Shown: piece by piece, positions 25,559-32,925 of the stretch | How the letters are laid out: each line of letters starts with the position of its first letter | Position numbering within the stretch: the stretch's first letter is position 1 | Source of the DNA: Nitrospirillum amazonense | GTDB lineage: Bacteria; Pseudomonadota; Alphaproteobacteria; Azospirillales; Azospirillaceae | Assembly (NCBI RefSeq): GCF_007828035.1 | Contig: NZ_VITV01000018.1 | Span: 21,023 to 85,022, forward strand | Length of the DNA stretch: 64,000 nt | Reading direction: 5' to 3' | Program-made: the position numbers and the translations under genes | Notes under the pieces: generated by a model | Database searches by the model: none | Told to the model about the DNA's origin: nothing | What the model saw: the letters and a program-made list of their open reading frames with translations, nothing else

Positions 25559-26524
25559 TCAGTCGAACGCCTCGTCCCAGCTGCCGCCGGTGGCGGCCTT
25601 GCTGTATTCCGTGGCGCGGTTCTCGAAGAAGTTGGCGTGTTCCACGCCGTTCAGCATGACGTCCATCCACGGCAGCGGGTTCTTTTCCACGCGATAGATG
25701 GGCTGCAGTTCCAGCTGCACCAGGCGGCGGTCGGCGATCCAGCGGATGTATTGCTTCACGTCCTCGGCCGTCAGGCCCTGCACGCCGCCCATCTCGAACG
25801 CCAGGTCGATGAAGGCATCCTCATGCGCCACGATGGTGGAGCAGGCGACATAGAGTTCCTTCTGGAAGGCTTCCGTCCAGATCTCCGGGTTCTCGGCCAC
25901 GAAGGTGCGGAACAGGCGGATGGCGGACTGCGTGTGCAGCGTCTCGTCGCGCACCGACCAGGTCACGATCTGCCCCATGCCCTTCATCTTGTTGAAGCGC
26001 GGGAAGTTCATGAGGATGGCGAAGGAGGCGAACAGCTGCAGGCCTTCGGTGAAAGCGCCGAACACCGCCAGGGTCTTGGCGATGTTGGCGGGGTTGTCCA
26101 CCGTGAATTCCTGCATGTAGTCGTACTTGTCCTTCATCTCCTTGTAATGGAGGAAGGCGGAGTACTCGACCTCGGGCATGCCGATGGTGTCCAGCAGGTG
26201 GCTGTAAGCCGCGATGTGGATGGTCTCGATGTTGGAGAAGGCCGAGAGCATCATCTGCACCTCGGTCGGCTGGAACACCGCCGCGTACTTCTTCATGTAG
26301 CAGTTGTTCACCTCGACGTCGGCCTGGGTGAAGAACCGGAAAATCTGGGTCAGCAGGTTGCGCTCGCCGTCTGACAGCTTCTGGCGCCAGTCCTTCACGT
26401 CGTCGGCCAGCGGCACCTCCTCCGGCATCCAGTGCAGGCGCTGCTGCGTCAGCCAGGCCTCATAGGCCCACGGATAGCGGAAGGGCTTGTAGACGGGGTT
26501 CGGGGTCAAAAGCTGGCTGGGCAC
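25559..26524 (-). CDS. nrdB: Ribonucleotide reductase class Ia, beta subunit
   Basis: A 321-residue R2 subunit that houses the diiron-tyrosyl radical cofactor. Ligand motifs are visible: an early Glu (FTQADVEVNNCYMKKY), ETIHIAAYSHLL with Glu, His and the likely radical Tyr, and EDAFIDLAFEMG toward the end. The C terminus, which docks on NrdA, is acidic (GGSWDEAFD). The only start at full length is GTG 26524. nrdA is on the same strand but an EF-hand gene lies between, and all three are probably one operon. Confidence 0.95.
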   Translation of the reverse strand: MPSQLLTPNPVYKPFRYPWAYEAWLTQQRLHWMPEEVPLADDVKDWRQKLSDGERNLLTQIFRFFTQADVEVNNCYMKKYAAVFQPTEVQMMLSAFSNIETIHIAAYSHLLDTIGMPEVEYSAFLHYKEMKDKYDYMQEFTVDNPANIAKTLAVFGAFTEGLQLFASFAILMNFPRFNKMKGMGQIVTWSVRDETLHTQSAIRLFRTFVAENPEIWTEAFQKELYVACSTIVAHEDAFIDLAFEMGGVQGLTAEDVKQYIRWIADRRLVQLELQPIYRVEKNPLPWMDVMLNGVEHANFFENRATEYSKAATGGSWDEAFD

Positions 26525-26563
26525 GGGCGAAATCCGTTCGTCTATACGTCGTTGGTGAAATAA

Positions 26564-27217
26564 TCAGAACCAGCCTGACGACTTGGTCAGCGCCTCGAAG
26601 GGCGCCATCATCGCCGCCAGGAATTCATCGGCGGTCACTTTGCCATCGTGGTCGGCGTCCCACTTGTCGAACTTGCGCAGCGACTGGGCGCGCAACTCCT
26701 CGCGGGTCACCCGGAAATCGCTGTCGGTGTCGGCCGACATCACCGGATCCAGGCCCACCTGCAGGCGCACGCGGGAGCCCTGATAGCTCGCACCATCGGG
26801 AAGCGCCTCCACCGAATCCGGCTGCACCGCGCGGTCCTGGGCACCCAACAAGGGCGTCACCGGATGCGGCTGCGCCCGGAAGGGCTGGGTCAGGCGGTAC
26901 TTCTCCAGCTCGGCCGAGGTGATGCTGCCATCGTGGTCCAGGTCGAACAGGTCGAAACTCCGGTCCGCGTCGGCGATCACCTCATCCCGGGTCAGCACGC
27001 CGTCGTGGTTGGCGTCCGTCTGGTGGAACCAGAGCATCAGCACCGCCTTGTACTGCAGCTGGCTGCCCGAGGGCGGCCCCAGGATCTGCCCCGACGGGCT
27101 GACCGGCACCAGCTGCAGGTAGGGATTCACCGGCAGGTCATGCCCCCCGCATCCCGCCAGGCCGAACCCCAGGGCGCCCGCCAAGGCCACCCTGGCCAGT
27201 GCCTTCACAACCCGCAT
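26564..27217 (-). CDS. EF-hand lipoprotein
   Basis: A 217-residue protein with a lipoprotein signal peptide (ALARVALAGALGFGLAGC, lipobox LAGC). Four EF-hand-type calcium loops are visible: DANHDGVLTRDE, DLDHDGSITSAE, DTDSDFRVTREE (Gly replaced by Phe) and DADHDGKVTADE, arranged as two pairs separated by about 60 residues. It is expected to be anchored in the outer or inner membrane facing the periplasm. It sits between nrdA and nrdB, which is unexpected. Function unknown. Confidence 0.85.
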   Translation of the reverse strand: MRVVKALARVALAGALGFGLAGCGGHDLPVNPYLQLVPVSPSGQILGPPSGSQLQYKAVLMLWFHQTDANHDGVLTRDEVIADADRSFDLFDLDHDGSITSAELEKYRLTQPFRAQPHPVTPLLGAQDRAVQPDSVEALPDGASYQGSRVRLQVGLDPVMSADTDSDFRVTREELRAQSLRKFDKWDADHDGKVTADEFLAAMMAPFEALTKSSGWF

Positions 27218-27292
27218 GCGACTTCCCCGCCAGCGTCAATGGACCGATCGAGGAAGACCGGCCCCTGGAGCCATCGATCCTGGATCAACGGC

Positions 27293-29134
27293 TCACTGGC
27301 AAGCCAGGCATTCCTCATAGTTGCTGGTTTCCACGGCCGCCGGGGCGCTGGCTTTCGCTTCCGTCTTCTTGGCCACGACGGCGCCGATGTCGGCCTCCGC
27401 CCGCTGGATGGACATGGAGCGGAGATAGTAGAGGCTCTTCACGCCCTTCTTCCAGGCCTGAAAATGAATCTGGTGCAGGTCGCGCTTATGCACGTCGGCC
27501 GGCAGGAAGATGTTCAGGCTCTGCGACTGGCAGATGAAGGGCGTGCGGTCGGCCGCGTGTTCGATCAGCCAGCGCTGGTCCAGCTCGAACGCCGTCTTGA
27601 AGACATCACGCTCCAGATCCGACAGGAAGTCCAGGTGCTGGACAGAGCCGCCGTTCAGGGTGATGGACGACCAGGTGTCCTCGTCATTGCGGCCATAGGT
27701 CGCCAGCACCTGCTCCAGATGCTTGTTGCGCACCGAGAACGATCCCGAGAGCGTCTTGTGATTGAAGGCGTTGGCCGCCGCCGGCTCGATGCCGGGCGAG
27801 GCGCCGCCGCAGATGATGGAGATGCTGGCGGTGGGCGCGATGGCGATCTTGTTGGAGAAGCGCTCTTCCGAGCCGTAGTCGGCGGCATCCGGGCAGGCGC
27901 CACGCTCCCGGCCCAGCTTCAGCGAGGCCTCATCGGCCTGGCGCTTGATGTGGGCGAACATGCGCTTGTTCCACACCTTGGCCATCACGCCCTCGATGGG
28001 CAGGCCCTGGCTCTGCAGGAAGCTGTGGTAGCCCATGACGCCCAGGCCCACCGAACGCTCGCGCATGGCGGAATAGCGGGCGCGCTCCATATCGTCCGGT
28101 GCCTTCGCGATGAAGTCGCTCATGACGTTGTCGAGGAAGCGCAGCGTGTCCTCGATGAAGGTGGGGTGGTCCTGCCACTCCAGGAAATATTCCAGGTTCA
28201 GGGACGACAGGCAGCAGACGGCCGTGCGCTCCTTGCCCAGATGGTCCAGACCGGTGGGCAGCGTGATCTCGCTGCACAGGTTGGACATCTTCACCGACAG
28301 GCCGGCCAACTTGTGGTGTTCCGGCATGGCGCGGTTCACATGGTCGATGAACAGCAGGTAGGGCTCGCCCGTCTCGATGCGGGCGGTCAGGATGCGGATC
28401 CACAAGGACCGCGCAGAAATGCGGCGGATGACCGAGCCGTCCTTGGGGCTGGTCAGCGCCCATTCCTCGTCGGCCTCGACCGCGCGCATGAAGGCATCGG
28501 GGATGACCACGCCGTGGTGCAGGTTCAGCGCCTTGCGGTTCGGGTCGCCGCCGGTGGGGCGGCGCATCTCGATGAATTCCTCGATCTCCGGGTGGGAGAC
28601 CGGCAGGTAGGTCGCGGCGGAGCCACGGCGCAAGGATCCCTGGCTGATGGCCAGGGTCAGGCTGTCCATAACGCGGATGAAGGGCACCACGCCGGAGGTC
28701 TTGCCGTTGCCGCCGACCTTCTCGCCGATGGAGCGCAGGTTGCCCCAGTAGCTGCCGATGCCGCCGCCGCGCGAGGCCAGCCACACGTTCTCGTTCCAGA
28801 GGTCGACAATACCCTTCAGGCTGTCGTTGCACTCGTTGAGGAAGCAGCTGATGGGCAGACCGCGCGAGGTGCCACCGTTGGACAGCACGGGCGTGGCCGG
28901 CATGAACCACAGCTTGGAGATATAGTCATACAGGCGCTGGGCATGGGCCGCGTCGTCGGCGTAATAGCTGGCCACGCGCGCGAACAGATCCTGGAAACTT
29001 TCACCGGGCAGTAGGTAGCGGTCGGTCAAGGTGGCCTTGCCGAACGCCGTCAGCAGATCGTCACGGGAATGATCCACAACGACCGCCGGACGGTTAGCAA
29101 CTTGAATCCTGCCGAAAACGTCTCCGTCCCGCAT
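27293..29134 (-). CDS. nrdA: Ribonucleotide reductase class Ia, alpha subunit
   Basis: The 613-residue catalytic subunit reduces ribonucleotides to deoxyribonucleotides. The barrel shows NLCSEITLPT with the radical Cys and its Glu, RGSAATYLPVSHPEIEEF, and IAIAPTASISIICG. The C terminus ECLACQ is the redox-shuttle Cys pair. It is short: no N-terminal ATP-cone is present, so dATP inhibition at that site is not expected. ATG 29134 has GGGGA upstream. DnaA-box-like sequences lie 4-40 bp before the start. Confidence 0.95.
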   Translation of the reverse strand: MRDGDVFGRIQVANRPAVVVDHSRDDLLTAFGKATLTDRYLLPGESFQDLFARVASYYADDAAHAQRLYDYISKLWFMPATPVLSNGGTSRGLPISCFLNECNDSLKGIVDLWNENVWLASRGGGIGSYWGNLRSIGEKVGGNGKTSGVVPFIRVMDSLTLAISQGSLRRGSAATYLPVSHPEIEEFIEMRRPTGGDPNRKALNLHHGVVIPDAFMRAVEADEEWALTSPKDGSVIRRISARSLWIRILTARIETGEPYLLFIDHVNRAMPEHHKLAGLSVKMSNLCSEITLPTGLDHLGKERTAVCCLSSLNLEYFLEWQDHPTFIEDTLRFLDNVMSDFIAKAPDDMERARYSAMRERSVGLGVMGYHSFLQSQGLPIEGVMAKVWNKRMFAHIKRQADEASLKLGRERGACPDAADYGSEERFSNKIAIAPTASISIICGGASPGIEPAAANAFNHKTLSGSFSVRNKHLEQVLATYGRNDEDTWSSITLNGGSVQHLDFLSDLERDVFKTAFELDQRWLIEHAADRTPFICQSQSLNIFLPADVHKRDLHQIHFQAWKKGVKSLYYLRSMSIQRAEADIGAVVAKKTEAKASAPAAVETSNYEECLACQ

Positions 29135-29137
29135 GAC

Positions 29138-29174
29138 TTATCCCCAGGCTGTGTATGAATTGCGCTGTGGATAA
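29138..29174. promoter_or_regulatory. DnaA-box-like pair upstream of nrdA
   Basis: TGTGGATAA at 29166-29174 is a perfect DnaA box (TTATCCACA) on the minus strand. TTATCCCCA at 29138-29146 on the plus strand is one mismatch away. The second overlaps the nrdA ribosome site. DnaA control of nrd genes is known in E. coli. Confidence 0.45.
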
Positions 29175-29396
29175 CCGAGGACCGGATACCACATCTAGCG
29201 GCAACGAGCGCTGATCCTACCAAATCGTGACAGTACGCCAACGGGTTTTTTGTATCTCCGAAGGGCATTTTTCCATTGCGTCGGAAAAGCCCAGGGATAC
29301 TGCGGCCAGCATGGGGTATCCTGCCCGCCAGCCATGGTTAATGAGGGTGCGGACCTGCCCGAAAGGGGGCCGCCCGATGCCCTGGAGGGTCGCCTG

Positions 29397-30782
29397 ATGT
29401 TCATCGCGTGCTCCAACCTCATCGTTCCCAACCCCCCTATATCTTGTGCCGGCATCGCGGTGGGGGACATAGATGGTGATGGGCGCTTCGATTTCGTCGT
29501 CACCTGCGCCGATGCGCCCAACCGCGTGTTGAGCTGGGATGGCGGCGCCTTGGTCGAGCATCCGGCGGGCCCCCTGGCCGACGCCAGCGCCTGCGCCCGG
29601 GCGGCCCTGTTCGCCGACATGGATGGCGACGGCAGGGAAGAGCTCTACATATTGAACGAACCCGTCGCGGCCGGCGCGCTGCCCACGCCGGACCGGCTGT
29701 TCGCCTGCTTCGGCAACCGCTGGGTCGACTTGGCCGCCCTGCCGGAGAACTTCGCCGCCGCCAACCGTGCGGCCGGCACGTCGCTGGCCTGCCTGGACCG
29801 CCACGGCACCGGCCGCTACAGCATCGTGGTCGGGGGAGAGGGCGTGCCCCTGCAGCTGTTCGAGCTGGACCGCCGCGGCCGCCTGCACGAGGTGGCGGAG
29901 GAGGCGGGGCTGGACATCGAGGCCGACGCCCGGCTGCTGCTGGGATCCTGCCTCACCGGTTCACTGCCCGATCTGTTCGTCGGCTGCGCCAACGGCCCCA
30001 ACCTGTTATTCCGCAACCTGGGCGGCGGCCTGTATGAGGAGATCGCGGAAGAGGTGGGGCTGGATGACCCCTTCGCCAACGCCAGCGCCGCCACCATCCT
30101 GGACGCCGACGGCGACGGGCTGGTCGACCTGCTGCTGGGCAACATCCAGGGGCCGCAGCGCCTGTTCCAGCACCGTGCCGGCGGCGGCTTCGTCGATGTG
30201 GCGCCGGCGGAGATGGCGCAGCCAGGTCCGGTGCGCGCCGTCATCGCCGCCGATTTCGACAACGACGGCTATGAGGAGCTGTTCTTCCACATGCATGGGC
30301 AGCCCAACCGCCTGTTCGCCTGGCGGGAGGATCGCTGGGTGTCCATCGACGTGGGCGACGCCGCCGAACCGGAGGGCCTGGGCACCGCGGCCGTGGTGGC
30401 CGATATCGACGGTGACGGCCAGCTGGAACTGCTGCTGGGCCATGGCGACGGTGAGGCCCAGCCCCTGTCCCTGTTCCTGGCCTCCCCCACCGGCAACAAC
30501 TGGCTGCGCGTCCTGCCCCTGACGGCCGGCGGCGCGCCGGCGCGGGGCGCCACCGTCTGCCTGACCGCCGGCGGCCGGCGGCAGCTGCGCAGCATCACCA
30601 GCGGGTCCGGGGGACCCTATCAGCGCGAGCCCGTGGCCCATTTCGGCCTGGGTGAGCTGACGCAGGTCGATCTGCTGGAAATCACGTGGCCCGATGGCGC
30701 GACCCTGCGGGTGGAACAGCCCGACCTCTGTCGCCTGATGGTGGTCCACCATCCCAGCCTGGGGCAGCAGGCGACGTGCTGA
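29397..30782 (+). CDS. FG-GAP/VCBS repeat protein with ASPIC/UnbV-type end
   Basis: A 461-residue beta-propeller-like protein. Five DxDxDG calcium loops are spaced along it: DIDGDGRFD, DMDGDGREE, DADGDGLVD, DFDNDGYEE and DIDGDGQLE, as in integrin-like FG-GAP repeats. The C terminus (LLEITWPDGATLRVEQP) matches the ASPIC/UnbV domain of CRTAC1-type proteins. No signal peptide is evident, although most relatives are exported. ATG 29397 has GGAGGG eight bases upstream. Divergent from nrdA. Function unknown. Confidence 0.8.
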   Translation: MFIACSNLIVPNPPISCAGIAVGDIDGDGRFDFVVTCADAPNRVLSWDGGALVEHPAGPLADASACARAALFADMDGDGREELYILNEPVAAGALPTPDRLFACFGNRWVDLAALPENFAAANRAAGTSLACLDRHGTGRYSIVVGGEGVPLQLFELDRRGRLHEVAEEAGLDIEADARLLLGSCLTGSLPDLFVGCANGPNLLFRNLGGGLYEEIAEEVGLDDPFANASAATILDADGDGLVDLLLGNIQGPQRLFQHRAGGGFVDVAPAEMAQPGPVRAVIAADFDNDGYEELFFHMHGQPNRLFAWREDRWVSIDVGDAAEPEGLGTAAVVADIDGDGQLELLLGHGDGEAQPLSLFLASPTGNNWLRVLPLTAGGAPARGATVCLTAGGRRQLRSITSGSGGPYQREPVAHFGLGELTQVDLLEITWPDGATLRVEQPDLCRLMVVHHPSLGQQATC

Positions 30783-30803
30783 CTCCTGCGGGTGAAACCA
30801 CCG

Positions 30804-31628
30804 TCAAGACGGCGCCGCGACCGGCGCCTGGCGACGGATTCTACCCAGGGTCAGGCCATAGAAGCGGGCCAGCATGACGGCATAGGCCCCCCAGCCCACG
30901 CCATAGAGGCCGACGCTGACGACATAGCTGGCGGCGATCTCCACCGGATCGGTCAGGCGGCTGAACAGGGGGGTGACGAAGGCGGGCAGCACCGTCAGCA
31001 GACTGAGCGCCGTCAGCCGCACGGACAGGCCGCGGGTGGCGATCCAACCCAGGCGGAAGGAGGCGGCGCCCCCTACCGCCAGCGGCACCACCCCCACCAT
31101 GAGGCGGCCGAAGATGCCCATCATGATCAGCACCAGCGGCAAGGCCACCAGCACGAACAGGCCGCCCGCCACCGATTCCGGCATCTCCATACCCAGCGCC
31201 ACCAGGGCGCCATCCAGCAGGCGCAGGGAGGGCAGCAGGAAGACCAGCACCGGCAGGGCGCTGACCATGGCTGCCAGCATCCACCCCAGATAAGCCAGTT
31301 CCCGCCGGCCCAGGCTGGGGCTGAGGAAGCCGACACCGTCATCGGCCTGCAACACCCAGCGCGCCCACCAGACCTGCATGCGGATGAAGAACCAGGCGTT
31401 GAAGGCCATGGGAATGAGATGGAAGGGCAGCACCTCCGCCTCCCACGCGTCCTCCAGCGCCGGATCCACCGGGCGGGGGTGGGTCAGCGCCAGGATGACA
31501 TAGAGGACCATCATCACCAGGGCCGGCATGCCGGCGAAGCGCACGGTGCGGCCGGGATCGGACAGCACCTCGCGGAACGCGGCCGCCGCCTCATGCCACA
31601 CCATCGGCTTGCGCCGCACGTCCTCCAT
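30804..31628 (-). CDS. Polytopic membrane protein of unknown function
   Basis: A 274-residue inner-membrane protein with about six predicted helices, the clearest being MPALVMMVLYVILAL, YLGWMLAAMVSALPVLVFLL, LFVLVALPLVLIMMGIFG and VVSVGLYGVGWGAYAVML. The cytosolic N terminus is polar. I recognise no family. The start is ATG 31628; the GTG two codons earlier is possible. It is convergent with the FG-GAP gene and divergent from the epimerase. Confidence 0.7.
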   Translation of the reverse strand: MEDVRRKPMVWHEAAAAFREVLSDPGRTVRFAGMPALVMMVLYVILALTHPRPVDPALEDAWEAEVLPFHLIPMAFNAWFFIRMQVWWARWVLQADDGVGFLSPSLGRRELAYLGWMLAAMVSALPVLVFLLPSLRLLDGALVALGMEMPESVAGGLFVLVALPLVLIMMGIFGRLMVGVVPLAVGGAASFRLGWIATRGLSVRLTALSLLTVLPAFVTPLFSRLTDPVEIAASYVVSVGLYGVGWGAYAVMLARFYGLTLGRIRRQAPVAAPS

Positions 31629-31751
31629 AACCACCCAACCCTCGACTACCGTCCCGCCGCCCCGGAGAATGCCGGATCGCGCCGGCCGTGGCGAAGCGTT
31701 ATGTTGCCGCGCCCCGCCGGTGGCGGCGCCTTTTCCTCAAGGTCTATCCCA

Positions 31752-32753
31752 ATGCCCTCTTCCCCAATGCCCTCGTTGCTGACCGTCCACGCCGAGACCT
31801 TCCCCATCCGTGGCACCTTCCGCATCTCGCGCGGCGCCAAGACCGAGGCCCATGTGGTGGTGGCGGAAGTGACGGACGGGGCGGCCACCGGCCGGGGTGA
31901 ATGCGTGCCCTATGCCCGCTACGGCGAAACGGTGGCCGGCGTGGTGACGGACCTGGAAGCGCTGACGCCCGCCGTGGCCGCCGGCCTGACCCGGACGGAG
32001 CTGCAGCGCCTGCTGCCCCCGGGGGCCGCCCGCAACGCCCTGGACTGCGCCCTCTGGGACCTGGAAGCCAAGCGCACAGGCGTCCCCGCCTGGCGCCTGG
32101 CCGGCCTGGCGGCAGCCCCCGGGCCGCTCGCCACCGCCTTCACCCTGTCGGTGGACACGCCGGAAGCCATGGCCGCCGCCGCCCGCGCTGCCGCCCATTA
32201 CCCCTTGCTGAAGCTGAAGCTGACCGGCGAGGGCGACCTGGACCGGGTGGCCGCTGTTCGGGAGAACGCGCCCCATGCCCGCCTGATCGTGGACGCCAAC
32301 GAGGGCTGGAGCTTGGAACAGCTGGACCACTACGCCCCGGCGCTGGCGGCCCTGGGGGTGGAGCTGCTGGAACAGCCCCTGCCAGCCGGCCGCGATGCCG
32401 ACCTTGCAGGGTACCAATGCCCCATCCCCCTGGGCGCCGATGAATCGGTGCACGGGCTGGATAGCCTGGAGGCCCTGGTCGGCCGCTACCAAGTGGCCAA
32501 CATCAAGCTGGACAAGACCGGCGGCCTGACCGAGGCGCTGGCCCTGAAGGCGGCCTGCGAAGCGGCCGGTCTACGCGTCATGGTGGGCTGCATGGTGGCG
32601 ACCTCGCTGTCCATGGCCCCCGCCCACCTGCTGGCCCAGGGGGCGGCCTTCGTCGACCTGGACGGGCCCCTGCTTCTGGCCCGCGACCGAATGCCCGGCC
32701 TTCGCTACGAGGGTGCCACCGCCGACCCGCCGTCCCCTGCCTTATGGGGATAG
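31752..32753 (+). CDS. Dipeptide epimerase (enolase superfamily)
   Basis: A 333-residue muconate-lactonizing-type enolase-superfamily member. The catalytic KxK is in LLKLKLTGEG, the metal ligands are in LIVDANEGW, ELLEQPLP and GADES, and the opposite base Lys is in NIKLDKTGG. This set fits L-Ala-D/L-Glu epimerases used in murein peptide recycling. ATG 31752 follows AAGG; a second ATG at 31767 is close. The true dipeptide specificity is not decided by sequence alone. Confidence 0.88.
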   Translation: MPSSPMPSLLTVHAETFPIRGTFRISRGAKTEAHVVVAEVTDGAATGRGECVPYARYGETVAGVVTDLEALTPAVAAGLTRTELQRLLPPGAARNALDCALWDLEAKRTGVPAWRLAGLAAAPGPLATAFTLSVDTPEAMAAAARAAAHYPLLKLKLTGEGDLDRVAAVRENAPHARLIVDANEGWSLEQLDHYAPALAALGVELLEQPLPAGRDADLAGYQCPIPLGADESVHGLDSLEALVGRYQVANIKLDKTGGLTEALALKAACEAAGLRVMVGCMVATSLSMAPAHLLAQGAAFVDLDGPLLLARDRMPGLRYEGATADPPSPALWG

Positions 32754-32925
32754 GGAAAACGAGGCGCACCAATGGCTTATGCGAGGACACCCTCCCCTTT
32801 GGCGCCGCCCCCGCCCCTCTGCCGAACGGCCTCCCCCTGGGGGCCTACGCCCAAGGGCGCACTTCGCTTTTGGCCTAAAAGAGGATTAACTCGGGGCCTG
32901 CCAAGTAAAACGTCTGGTTGGGGCT

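Noticed and set aside
26648..29014. A 788-residue plus-strand open frame across nrdA and the EF-hand gene
   Set aside because: It is antisense to well-recognised genes, with His/Gln/Arg-rich composition typical of third-position GC shadow frames and no family character.
30792..31751. Long N-terminal extension of the dipeptide epimerase frame
   Set aside because: It is antisense to a membrane protein gene and is Gln/His-rich. The enolase fold starts at 31752.
32754..32925. Repeat-element (REP-like) hairpins before the hybrid kinase
   Set aside because: GGCC and GCCC/GGGC hairpins are present, but I found no second copy of the whole unit in the window, so a repeat family is not supported.
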